Notes under the pieces: model-generated
Told to the model about the DNA's origin: nothing
What the model saw: the letters and a program-made list of their open reading frames with translations, nothing else
Database searches by the model: none
Made by a program: the position numbers and the translations under genes
Assembly: GCA_027044005.1 (NCBI GenBank)
Contig: JALUDK010000230.1
Span: 1 to 11,206, forward strand
DNA length: 11,206 nt
Direction: 5' to 3'
Origin: Acidilobaceae archaeon
Lineage (GTDB): Archaea > Thermoproteota > Thermoprotei_A > Sulfolobales > Acidilobaceae
Shown: one piece after another, positions 1 through 6,700 of the stretch
Layout of the letters: each line of letters starts with the position of its first letter
Numbering within the stretch: position 1 is the first letter of the stretch

Positions 1-2346
1 GGCTACCCGCCGGGCACATACCTATTCGCATCTGGTAGCGGTACAAGCTTCAGCACACCAATGGTTAGCGGCCTGGTTGCACTCATAAAGCAGGCCCACC
101 CAGACTGGAGCCCCGAGATGATAAGGTCAGCCCTAATCTCGACAGCTACTGACCTAGAGTACTCCAGCTATACTGGAGCTGCTATGATGAACCCCTACGT
201 GCAGGGCGGCGGCCTAGTCAACATATGGAGAGCCATAAACACACAGTTCCTACCCATGCCAGCCAAGGTCAGCTTCGGCTCTGTAGATGCAGGTGAGAAC
301 CTGACCAGCCTCATAGACCTGATCAGCCTTGACCCAGGAGTGACGACAGCCACCGTTGCCGGGCTAGAACTCTACGCCCTAGACGGGACAGACGTGTCAT
401 CATGGATAGTATCCCCAGCGGTAGGAGACACCATAACACTGAATGGCACACTAAACCTGACCGTATCCATACCCGCGAACCCGATAAGGGATATGCTATA
501 CTGGGGCAGGGTAAACCTCTCGGTAGCCGGTGACTACTATCAGGTAATATTCGGCTTCTACATACCACAGTACTACTGGGTCAACGGCACAGTATACGAC
601 GTGGCAACCGGAGCCCCGCTAGCCGGGGTTACCGTGTACGCCGTGAGCCCAGACCTCTCAATAACATACAACACCACGGTAACCAATGCAACCGGCCAGT
701 TCTCCATGCTAGTCAAAGGAGGCGATATAAGAATACAGGCAAGCCTACCCTCAGGCTACTACGAGTACTACTCTACAGTATTCACCCTAGACAACAATAT
801 AACATACGACGTTTTCATGACGCCTAGAGTGGGCTACAACCCGCTGAACGCCCTAGTAGTATACGACTCCGTATACGGCATATGGGAGGGAGAGCCAGAG
901 ACCCCTGATATGGCACCAGTACTAGCGCTCAACGGCACGCTGGGCATAAACATGACCCTATGGAACGCTACACTACAACAGGTCGCAGTTGATGCAATAC
1001 TGAGCGGCGACTTCCCGGTAGTAGCATGGTTCAGCGGCGGGGTATACTACCCATTCGCCGACTCGCTAGATGCAATAGGGTTAATCATATTCTCACTATT
1101 CTACGACGGCGGCCTACTAGTGGAAGGTGGCGACATAGGATGGTTCTGGGGCGGCACCATAGTAATGGAATACGTTGCCCACGCCGAGTATGTGGCAGAC
1201 ATGTTCCCTGGAGTATACCAGATCAACTTTACTAGGAGCCATCCACTAACATGGTTCCTACCCGCAACATCATTCACCATAGACTCCAGCTCCAGCGGCT
1301 CGGGTGCTGGCTACCCAGATGAAGTGGCGCCAGCCTATGGCGGGTTCGACATAGCCAACTGGTCCCTACGTAACACCTCGGCGATAGTTGCATACGATGG
1401 CAGACCCGTAGGAGAGTCCAGGACTGTTTACTACGCATTCCCATACGACTCTATCACAGGCCCCGCGATGCAGGCCGCACTGCTGAACTACACTCTGATA
1501 TGGCTCTTCGACAGGGGAGCTCCAGTCTATACCAGCTCTAGCGTGAATGTGAGTATAAACGTTGTAACCGGCACAGCCACCGCGTACTGGACCATCTTCG
1601 ACGATCAGCCATTCAACATAGTATCATACAACCTCTACCTCAACGGGACCCTGATAGCCTCCAACCTGCCAGCGACAACCACGAGCTTCGACCTGACCCC
1701 ATACGTCACCCCAGGCAACTACTACGTATTCACCATAGAGGCGGTCGACGTGCTCAACGAGACCACTAGGATAGACACCTGGTTCTACATGATGCCTCCA
1801 GGACTGACAGGGGCAGCCTTCGGCTACCCATACGGCGGCGTGTTCAGCGGCACCGCGCCGGTTGGAGGCGGGGCAACGTTCACCATTAACGTAAGCTCCG
1901 CCCCTGTAGGCCTGCAATTACTAGAGCTAGACTCCCTGCCAGTCAACGCCTGGAACGCAATGCCAGCCGAGGCCGATGTACTATACTTCGATGTTGCCAT
2001 GGTCAACGCTAGCGGAGCCTCATGGATGGTGATAAACATAACCTACCCAGAGCCAGAGCCACCGCTGACAGAGGACATAGTGCCGATGTGGTTCGACGGG
2101 ACCATGTGGAGGGAGGTATCCCACTACAGCGTGGACCCGGCAAGCAACACTGTCACCATATGGATCAATGCCACAGGGACCAGCCCAACCCTGGCGGACC
2201 TGACTGGTACACCATTCAGGCTATACTCGATGCCAGCCCCGCTAGTCGGAGGCGATGCTATCGTCTCAACCAGCGGTACGCCACTGGCAATAGCGATGGC
2301 TGGAGTAGCGCTACTACTAGCTGCGCTGGCGTCTAGGAGGAGGTAA
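1..2346 (+). CDS. Subtilase (S8) family cell-surface protease, C-terminal part (5' end outside window)
   Basis: The frame is open from base 1, so the start lies upstream. The first codons read through GTSFSTPMVSG, the subtilisin-type catalytic serine block, with the nucleophile Ser at codon 46-48; Asp and His of the triad must be upstream. Behind it, counting the first full codon as 1, come a beta-rich segment, a carboxypeptidase-regulatory-like domain (about 194-270, GTVYDVATGAPLAGVTVYA), a stretch resembling the class I glutamine amidotransferase-like fold (about 280-503, with LLVEGGDIGW), an FnIII-like domain (about 509-597) and a final beta domain. The C terminus is a hydrophobic helix at bases 2281-2331 followed by Arg-Arg-Arg, a typical membrane anchor with cytoplasmic stop. 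About 22 N-x-S/T sequons are spread over the protein, fitting an N-glycosylated protease outside the cell. Family assignment is firm; the amidotransferase-like domain is inferred. Confidence 0.9.
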   Translation, partial: GYPPGTYLFASGSGTSFSTPMVSGLVALIKQAHPDWSPEMIRSALISTATDLEYSSYTGAAMMNPYVQGGGLVNIWRAINTQFLPMPAKVSFGSVDAGENLTSLIDLISLDPGVTTATVAGLELYALDGTDVSSWIVSPAVGDTITLNGTLNLTVSIPANPIRDMLYWGRVNLSVAGDYYQVIFGFYIPQYYWVNGTVYDVATGAPLAGVTVYAVSPDLSITYNTTVTNATGQFSMLVKGGDIRIQASLPSGYYEYYSTVFTLDNNITYDVFMTPRVGYNPLNALVVYDSVYGIWEGEPETPDMAPVLALNGTLGINMTLWNATLQQVAVDAILSGDFPVVAWFSGGVYYPFADSLDAIGLIIFSLFYDGGLLVEGGDIGWFWGGTIVMEYVAHAEYVADMFPGVYQINFTRSHPLTWFLPATSFTIDSSSSGSGAGYPDEVAPAYGGFDIANWSLRNTSAIVAYDGRPVGESRTVYYAFPYDSITGPAMQAALLNYTLIWLFDRGAPVYTSSSVNVSINVVTGTATAYWTIFDDQPFNIVSYNLYLNGTLIASNLPATTTSFDLTPYVTPGNYYVFTIEAVDVLNETTRIDTWFYMMPPGLTGAAFGYPYGGVFSGTAPVGGGATFTINVSSAPVGLQLLELDSLPVNAWNAMPAEADVLYFDVAMVNASGASWMVINITYPEPEPPLTEDIVPMWFDGTMWREVSHYSVDPASNTVTIWINATGTSPTLADLTGTPFRLYSMPAPLVGGDAIVSTSGTPLAIAMAGVALLLAALASRRR

Positions 2347-2381
2347 CACACTATACAATTAACATAATTAATAATCTAATA

Positions 2382-2387
2382 TTTTTT
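2382..2387 (+). terminator. T-run terminator after the subtilase gene
   Basis: A run of six T lies in a strongly AT-rich stretch about 35 bases after the subtilase stop, followed by more T-rich sequence to 2400. Archaeal RNA polymerase terminates at such U-tracts without needing a hairpin. It separates the subtilase from the promoter at 2414. Confidence 0.5.
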
Positions 2388-2413
2388 CTACTTATTTATT
2401 CCTTGATAACAAC

Positions 2414-2421
2414 CTTTATAT
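2414..2421 (+). promoter_or_regulatory. TATA box for the RAM-domain gene and tiaS
   Basis: CTTTATAT stands with its centre about 26 bases before 2443-2446, so transcription should begin only a few bases ahead of the ATG at 2449. No Shine-Dalgarno sequence precedes that ATG, which fits a leaderless or near-leaderless mRNA. Confidence 0.65.
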
Positions 2422-2448
2422 CCCACCATGGCCATACATTATGGTTAG

Positions 2449-2715
2449 ATGGATAGGTGGGTGGCTAAGGTGCCCAGCCAGGCAATAGTCATGATAAACA
2501 CGGATGTGGGTAAGGAGAACGAGATCCTGGAGAAGCTATTCGCCCTACCCGAGGTAAAGGAGGTATACATGGTATACGGTATACACGACCTGATAGCTGT
2601 AGTTGAGGCCGAGGATATGGATACACTGAGGAGCCTGATAACAGAGAAGATAAGGAAGATGGACGGGGTCAAGAGCACCCTGACTAGCATAGTAGTGATA
2701 AGGAAGGCCAAATAG
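2449..2715 (+). CDS. Stand-alone Lrp/AsnC ligand-binding (RAM) domain protein
   Basis: This 88-residue protein matches only the C-terminal effector-binding domain of Lrp/AsnC regulators (AsnC_trans_reg, RAM): a beta-alpha-beta-beta-alpha-beta pattern with AIVMINTDVGKENEILEKL, then EVKEVYMVYGIHDLIAVVEA and the closing strand LTSIVVIRKA. The N-terminal helix-turn-helix of full-length regulators is absent, so it cannot bind DNA alone. Such proteins form ring-like oligomers that bind amino acids or other small ligands and may partner with full-length Lrp proteins; the ligand here is unknown. The ATG is chosen because it lies right behind the predicted transcription start. The gene ends two bases before tiaS and is very probably co-transcribed with it. 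Confidence 0.85.
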   Translation: MDRWVAKVPSQAIVMINTDVGKENEILEKLFALPEVKEVYMVYGIHDLIAVVEAEDMDTLRSLITEKIRKMDGVKSTLTSIVVIRKAK

Positions 2716-2717
2716 AG

Positions 2718-4073
2718 ATGCCCCAAGGCCGCACGGTAACGGTTGCATTCGACGATATAGATAACCGGGTTGGTGGGTGTACAACCCACTTCACAACACT
2801 TTTCTTACTCGAATCATCGAGGCACATAGACTATCTGCTAGACTATCCCCTACTAGTCAGGCTAAACCCGGCCATACCATGGAAGACCCGGGGAAACGCT
2901 GCAACCGCGGTAAGGATGAGGACTAGCCTGAGCCCCGAGGAGGTGCTGGAGCTCGCCTCCTGGATGGCGGAGGAATACACCTCCGGGAGGCCACGTGCCA
3001 GCGGTAAGAGGCCCGGAATAGTAGTCATCGAGGGGGAGCCGTGGAGCGACCCGAGGCTGAGGGGCATATACAGGGAGGCCCTAACCGGCGTGGTGGATCC
3101 TGTCCGTGTGTCTAGGCTCCTCGGTAGGATCGGCGCCCTATACCGTGGGGGCAGGGGCATAGTCGGCGCCACAGCGGCCACAGCTGCACTGGCCCCAGGC
3201 GACCCCTATACCTTCGAGGTGATCGGGTACCGCGCCCCCGGCTCGTGGTCTCCCGGCAGGAGGGCCCCGTGGAGCATATACTCTACTGGTTCGTGGCCCT
3301 CCTGCACGTTTAATAATGTTGAGTGGACCAGCCTCGAGGCTTCTGCTGCGCCTGGTGGCGCTGATCCCGTGCTTGCGGGTGTTAGGGGGTTTTGCCCCTT
3401 TACCGGGTGGTGTAGGTCCTCTGGGGCCGTGTTTTGCACGGTTTTTAGGAGTAATCAGCATACTGGGCCCCACCATGCCCCGTTAACCCCCCGGTTTACA
3501 CCGTATAGTGTGGGCTACACCATAGCAACGATCACTGGCGACCCCGTGGTGCTTCCGAAGGGGCACACGGTGGTGGAGGCCGTTGCCCTGGGTAGGCGCG
3601 TGGACCTAGTATTCTTCAGGGAGACTTGGCCCCTTAGCATGGTTGCTAGGATGCTTAGGGAGGGCGATATTGTTGGGGTGGTGGCCCATGTTAGGCCTTA
3701 CCGGTCTAGGGGTAGGCCTGTCCTTGCGGTCGAGCTCCTAGATGTTCTACACCTAGCCCGGGGCCGTGGCTTTGCCAATCCTAGGTGCCCTGTATGTGGG
3801 TCCTCTATGAAGAGTATGGGTTCCCGTGGAGGCTTCAAATGTGCTAGGTGCGGGTACAGGTCTGCCATGTATGGTAGGGTGGAGCTCTGGACTCCTAGGA
3901 GCCTTGTGGGGGGTAGGTATACTGTGAGGCCTGGAAGGTATCCTCACTTGTCCCCGCCTCCAGTTGCTGCGTTAACCGGGGATATGCGCTTCCCCCGGGA
4001 GCTCCGCATCGACCAGGTAGTGTTTACCGGGGAGTTTACACCCCCTCGGTTTCCTATGAATCCCACTAGCTAG
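2718..4073 (+). CDS. tiaS: tRNA(Ile2) 2-agmatinylcytidine synthetase TiaS
   Basis: TiaS attaches agmatine to C34 of the tRNA-Ile2 CAU anticodon so that it reads AUA instead of AUG; this genome uses AUA heavily. The 451 residues show the family order: an N-terminal ATP-binding part with FDDIDNRVGGCTTH (residues 11-24) and NPAIPWKTRGNAATA, a middle part with TFNN, DPVLAGVRG and FRSNQHTG, an OB-fold region (roughly 280-345, including VVEAVALGRR and PVLAVELLDVLH), and a C-terminal zinc ribbon with Cys357, Cys360, Cys375 and Cys378. The usual DDTDS motif reads DDIDN here; the following CTT, which carries the autophosphorylated Thr in Archaeoglobus TiaS, is kept (Thr22). The gene starts two bases after the RAM gene, with AAGGAAGG (2699-2706) as possible ribosome binding site. 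Codons become more T-ending after about 3290. Confidence 0.92.
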   Translation: MPQGRTVTVAFDDIDNRVGGCTTHFTTLFLLESSRHIDYLLDYPLLVRLNPAIPWKTRGNAATAVRMRTSLSPEEVLELASWMAEEYTSGRPRASGKRPGIVVIEGEPWSDPRLRGIYREALTGVVDPVRVSRLLGRIGALYRGGRGIVGATAATAALAPGDPYTFEVIGYRAPGSWSPGRRAPWSIYSTGSWPSCTFNNVEWTSLEASAAPGGADPVLAGVRGFCPFTGWCRSSGAVFCTVFRSNQHTGPHHAPLTPRFTPYSVGYTIATITGDPVVLPKGHTVVEAVALGRRVDLVFFRETWPLSMVARMLREGDIVGVVAHVRPYRSRGRPVLAVELLDVLHLARGRGFANPRCPVCGSSMKSMGSRGGFKCARCGYRSAMYGRVELWTPRSLVGGRYTVRPGRYPHLSPPPVAALTGDMRFPRELRIDQVVFTGEFTPPRFPMNPTS

Positions 4074-4262
4074 CCCCGAGAGTAGGGGGAGACCCCCGGA
4101 TTTCTCTTGGAGATAGCGTATAGAGCACCTATTCTTGGGTGTGTGTAACGAGAATTAGAGTATGTTTGTATATTGTAGATTTTACACAATCAATTAGCAT
4201 GGGTATCTAGCTGGTACCACTGTATCCCCCCACATTGGCTTACGGATCCTGGGAGAGGTTTT

Positions 4263-4341
4263 CCATAGGAAACAGAGGGGTCCCAGTGCTGACAGCTATA
4301 GGGGTGGCGTATAGCCACATGGACCCCCTTGTTTCCCGTGG
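4263..4341. ncRNA. Long imperfect stem-loop, possible structured RNA or element remnant
   Basis: Two 21-base arms (4263-4283 and 4321-4341) pair without bulges: 17 Watson-Crick pairs, two G-U pairs and two A-C mismatches. The 37-base interior can fold again, either GCTATA (4295-4300) with TATAGC (4310-4315) stacked on GTG (4286-4288) with CAC (4316-4318), or the alternative GTGGC/GCCAC hairpin (4304-4318). There is no coding potential. It lies about 20 bases before the rpiA TATA box. It matches no RNA family I recognise (not tRNA, 5S, SRP or RNase P signatures). Strand is undecided because the pairing is equally good on both. Confidence 0.4.
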
Positions 4342-4359
4342 ATCCCACTGTAGATGGTG

Positions 4360-4366
4360 TATATTT
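4360..4366 (+). promoter_or_regulatory. TATA box for rpiA
   Basis: TATATTT is centred about 26 bases before 4389, which places the transcript start just ahead of the GTG at 4395 and within reach of the alternative TTG at 4404. Confidence 0.5.
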
Positions 4367-4394
4367 GACTCGCATCTCCCCTAGATAGAGGGCG

Positions 4395-5120
4395 GTGTGT
4401 AGCTTGGATGACTGTGGGGGCAAGAAGGCTGCTGCCCTTGGCGCGTTAGACCTTGTGAGGAGGCTAGGCCCTAGAGTGGTGGGTGTGGGGACCGGGTCCA
4501 CGGTAGCGGAGTTCATAGGCGTGGCAGGAGATACGCTCCACGGCTCCACAGTCCTGGCATCTAGCATAGACACCGAGCTCAGGCTGAGGGATGCGGGTAT
4601 ACGTGTAGTATCACAGACCAGTGGCCTGAGGCCAGATGTATATATTGATGGAGCCGATGAGGTGGACCCGTGGGGTAGGCTTGTCAAGGGGGGAGGCGGA
4701 GCTCTCCTAGGGGAGAAGGTCCTAGCGTATAATAGCAGGGTGAATATAATAATAGTTGATGAGGGCAAACTGGTTGGAAGACTAGGATCCAGGAAGCCGG
4801 TGCCCATAGAGGTGGTCCCCCACGCCCTAGGCTATATACTAGACAGGATGGAGGAATGGGGATACAACCCTAGGCCCAGGATGGGGGGAGGCAAGGCCGG
4901 GCCGGTGGTGAGCGACTGGGGAGGGGTAATAGTAGACCTATACACCGGTCCCATGGATGACCCGGAGAGTGTAGATGCTAGGCTGAGGAGTGTGCCCGGG
5001 GTTGTAGAGACGGGAATATTCTACGGGATAGTTGATTACCTAGTAGTAGGATCCCGGGGGTGCAGGTGGAGGGTCTACCAGGTTGGAAGAAGGCCTAGAG
5101 ATAGACTATTTGATAGATAA
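4395..5120 (+). CDS. rpiA: Ribose-5-phosphate isomerase A
   Basis: Interconverts ribose 5-phosphate and ribulose 5-phosphate; in archaea lacking the oxidative pentose phosphate route it supplies ribose for nucleotides from ribulose monophosphate-pathway or transketolase products. The 241 residues contain the phosphate loop GVGTGST (30-36), DGADEVD (85-91) and KGGGGALLGEK (98-108). Asp85, Asp88, Lys98 and Glu107 keep exactly the spacing of the E. coli active-site residues Asp81, Asp84, Lys94 and Glu103. The start is GTG 4395, consistent with the TATA box; TTG 4404, three codons in, is equally possible. The 3' end overlaps the SWIM gene by 38 bases, so both are probably one transcript. Confidence 0.93.
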   Translation: MCSLDDCGGKKAAALGALDLVRRLGPRVVGVGTGSTVAEFIGVAGDTLHGSTVLASSIDTELRLRDAGIRVVSQTSGLRPDVYIDGADEVDPWGRLVKGGGGALLGEKVLAYNSRVNIIIVDEGKLVGRLGSRKPVPIEVVPHALGYILDRMEEWGYNPRPRMGGGKAGPVVSDWGGVIVDLYTGPMDDPESVDARLRSVPGVVETGIFYGIVDYLVVGSRGCRWRVYQVGRRPRDRLFDR

Positions 5121-5460
5121 GTATGCCAGTGAGGGGGTTGAGAGGAGGGCTAGGTCCATAGCGGTAAGCGGCAGGCTAGTCGTGATCCACACCAGCCCGG
5201 AGATCCTTGTATACCTAGGGGAGAGGGAGGACCACGTCATAGTCGATAGGAGATATTGCAGCTGCCAGGGATTCGCCATGAGGCTAGCCAAGCCCGAGGA
5301 GGGCGTGGGGTGTAGCCATGTGAAGGCGGCTAGGATGCCCGAGAGGAGAGTTAGGACCCTGGAGCTGGGGCCAGGCGAGGTGGAGCTGGTGACCTGGGAG
5401 GTATTAACCGGGGGGTTCACATCTATCCTCAGGAGGAAAATATATGGTAGGAGGGGCTAG
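5083..5460 (+). CDS. SWIM zinc-finger domain protein
   Basis: This small 125-residue protein has the SWIM signature CxC...CxH: Cys59, Cys61, Cys77 and His79 (YCSCQGFAMR then GCSHVKAA). SWIM fingers bind zinc and mediate DNA or protein contacts; archaea carry small stand-alone versions of unknown role, some linked to recombination in other organisms. The TTG start lies inside rpiA and is supported by GGAGG at 5068-5072, ten bases before it; a later TTG at 5110 lacks such a site. The stop TAG (5458-5460) overlaps the stop of the convergent Sec61 beta gene through a shared CTAG. No other domain is visible, so function is open. Confidence 0.8.
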   Translation: MEEGLEIDYLIDKYASEGVERRARSIAVSGRLVVIHTSPEILVYLGEREDHVIVDRRYCSCQGFAMRLAKPEEGVGCSHVKAARMPERRVRTLELGPGEVELVTWEVLTGGFTSILRRKIYGRRG

Positions 5461-5621
5461 GTTATAAGGTGAGCTATTATAATCAACATTGCATAGGCAG
5501 CTGAAGCTACTACCAGTGCCGTAGGCGACATCTTAAACTTGCCCTCATACTCGTCATAGAACGAGATCAGCCCGGCGGCAGTCATGGGGCCGGATTGCCT
5601 CCTACTCTTCTTAGACGGCAC
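5457..5621 (-). CDS. secG: Preprotein translocase Sec61 beta subunit (archaeal SecG)
   Basis: This 54-residue protein is too short for a 60-residue ORF cutoff but unmistakable. Its N terminus is basic (PSKKSRRQSG), followed by the conserved PMTAAGLISFYDEYEGKFK block (residues 12-30) and one C-terminal membrane helix (about 32-53) ending HLIT. This is the order and length of archaeal Sec61 beta, the small third subunit of the SecYE translocon; the basic head faces the cytoplasm. The start is GTG at 5621, the only in-frame start before the conserved part. The tail converges on the SWIM gene with overlapping stops. The upstream side diverges from the MazG-like gene. Confidence 0.92.
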   Translation of the reverse strand: MPSKKSRRQSGPMTAAGLISFYDEYEGKFKMSPTALVVASAAYAMLIIIAHLIT

Positions 5622-5655
5622 CCCTCCACACCATGGAAGGGTAGATGCGGCCTAG

Positions 5656-5670
5656 ACTAATAACAGTTAA
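5656..5670. promoter_or_regulatory. AT patch serving the divergent secG and mazG-like genes
   Basis: In an otherwise G+C-rich 73-base gap, ACTAATAACAGTTAA is the only AT-rich stretch. Read rightwards it would place a transcript start near 5687, eight bases before the GTG at 5695. Read leftwards it would give a start near 5635, about 14 bases before the secG GTG. Neither reading is a strong TATA consensus. Confidence 0.35.
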
Positions 5671-5694
5671 CCCCCACCACCTGGCCAAGCCAGG

Positions 5695-5964
5695 GTGACG
5701 ATAGTGGAGCTCAGATGCATGCAGGAGATAATTAGGGAAGAGTACCTAGAGAGGGACACAAGGCGGGGGTTATATAGGACCTTCACCTGGCTAGTCGAGG
5801 AGGTAGGTGAGCTGGCAGAGGCCCTACAACGGGAGGACCTAGAGGCGGCTAGGGAGGAGATTGCAGATGTGATAGCATGGACCATAAGCATAGCAAACAT
5901 GCTGGGCATAGACGTGGAGGATGCGATGAAGAGGAAGTACCACCAGCTATCTAGGTGCCCTTAA
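5695..5964 (+). CDS. MazG-like nucleotide pyrophosphohydrolase
   Basis: An 89-residue all-alpha protein of the MazG/NTP-PPase superfamily, which splits (d)NTPs into NMP and pyrophosphate and helps clear aberrant nucleotides. The magnesium-binding pattern is complete: Glu35, Glu36 and Glu39 in EEVGELAEAL and Glu55 with Asp58 in EEIADVIAW. Length matches single-domain archaeal members. The GTG at 5695 is used; GTG 5704 or a later ATG would shorten only the poorly conserved N terminus. The tail overlaps the convergent GGGP synthase gene by 14 bases. The physiological substrate cannot be read from sequence. Confidence 0.85.
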   Translation: MTIVELRCMQEIIREEYLERDTRRGLYRTFTWLVEEVGELAEALQREDLEAAREEIADVIAWTISIANMLGIDVEDAMKRKYHQLSRCP

Positions 5965-6700
5965 ACGCCTCTATGATAGAGGGTATCCTACCCGGATCCT
6001 CCTCGCCTATAGTACCGGTAACCAGTACATCAGCCCCAGCCTCGGCCAATCCCCGGGCCTGCCCGGGATCCCTAACACCACCCCCAACAACCAGGAGCCC
6101 ATCCCACCCAAGCCTATCCAAGAGGAGCCTAGAGAGCCTAACCGCCCCCACAGGCACAGGCCTAGGAGCACCGCTACCAGCCTCCAGGTAGATGACCTGT
6201 GCACCCATCATGGCGCCAGCAAGGGCGTGGGCAGCGGCAAGCTCGGGTTTATCATAGGGCACTGGCCTGGCGAACCCCATATACCCAGCGGCGCCGCCAT
6301 AGCCAACGATTATGTATCCTGTAGGTATGGGCTCCAGCCCCATCTCTAGGACGACGGGGGCGGCCTGGGTCTGAGCCCATGTGGTGTAGTACACGTTATC
6401 CGAGTTGATCAGGTACATGAATAGGACAGCATCGGCTACAGGTGTGAGGCCGCTAATGTTGCCTGGGAATAGTATCACGGGGAGCCCCGACTTCTTGGCG
6501 GATCTAGTAACCTCGCCCAGCCTGGGCTCATACACCCCAACGGAGCCACCTACAAGTATGGCATCGCTACCAGCCTCAGCGGCTAGCCTAGACAGCCTCA
6601 GGGCCTCCTCGGGCCCAGTCTTATTGGGGTCGATAAGGGTGAAGTGTAGCCTAGAGCTCGCTCTCCTCGACTTCAGGTTCTCCAGCACCCTCTTCCTCAT
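5951..6700 (-). CDS. Geranylgeranylglyceryl phosphate synthase
   Basis: Catalyses the first ether bond of archaeal membrane lipids, joining geranylgeranyl diphosphate to sn-glycerol 1-phosphate. The 249-residue TIM-barrel shows the family blocks in order: HFTLIDP (19-25), GGS (51-53), FPGN (78-81), SD (100-101), YLEAGSG (171-177), GGGVRD (206-211) and TGT (228-230); the Gly-rich loops bind the phosphate. The ATG at 6700 gives the normal N terminus a short distance before HFTLIDP. This start lies 50 bases inside elf1, so the enzyme is probably translated from the elf1 mRNA by coupling. The 3' end meets the MazG-like gene tail to tail. Confidence 0.94.
   Translation of the reverse strand: MRKRVLENLKSRRASSRLHFTLIDPNKTGPEEALRLSRLAAEAGSDAILVGGSVGVYEPRLGEVTRSAKKSGLPVILFPGNISGLTPVADAVLFMYLINSDNVYYTTWAQTQAAPVVLEMGLEPIPTGYIIVGYGGAAGYMGFARPVPYDKPELAAAHALAGAMMGAQVIYLEAGSGAPRPVPVGAVRLSRLLLDRLGWDGLLVVGGGVRDPGQARGLAEAGADVLVTGTIGEEDPGRIPSIIEAFKGT

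Larger units (their letters stand above)
4074..4394. other. Gene-free stretch between tiaS and rpiA
   Basis: No convincing coding region is seen on either strand. The left part has a short GGGGG-AGA-CCCCC hairpin (4085-4097) and an AT-rich segment (about 4150-4200) with several 5-bp inverted repeats. The right part contains a long imperfect stem-loop (4263-4341, listed separately) and the rpiA TATA box. The AT-rich part could promote an RNA covering the stem-loop, but that is inference. Confidence 0.6.

Noticed and set aside
330..400. C box-like ATGATGA on the minus strand near 390 as a C/D guide RNA
   Set aside because: It lies inside the subtilase gene, and no D box stands at a suitable distance with terminal pairing.
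4085..4097. GGGGG-AGA-CCCCC hairpin after tiaS as intrinsic terminator
   Set aside because: A 5-bp stem with a three-base loop and no U-tract behind it is not convincing, and archaea rely on U-tracts rather than hairpins.
4190..4807. 205-residue minus-strand frame opposite rpiA
   Set aside because: Shadow of rpiA: it lacks recognisable features and is rich in Ser/Pro/Thr as expected for antisense of a G-rich gene.
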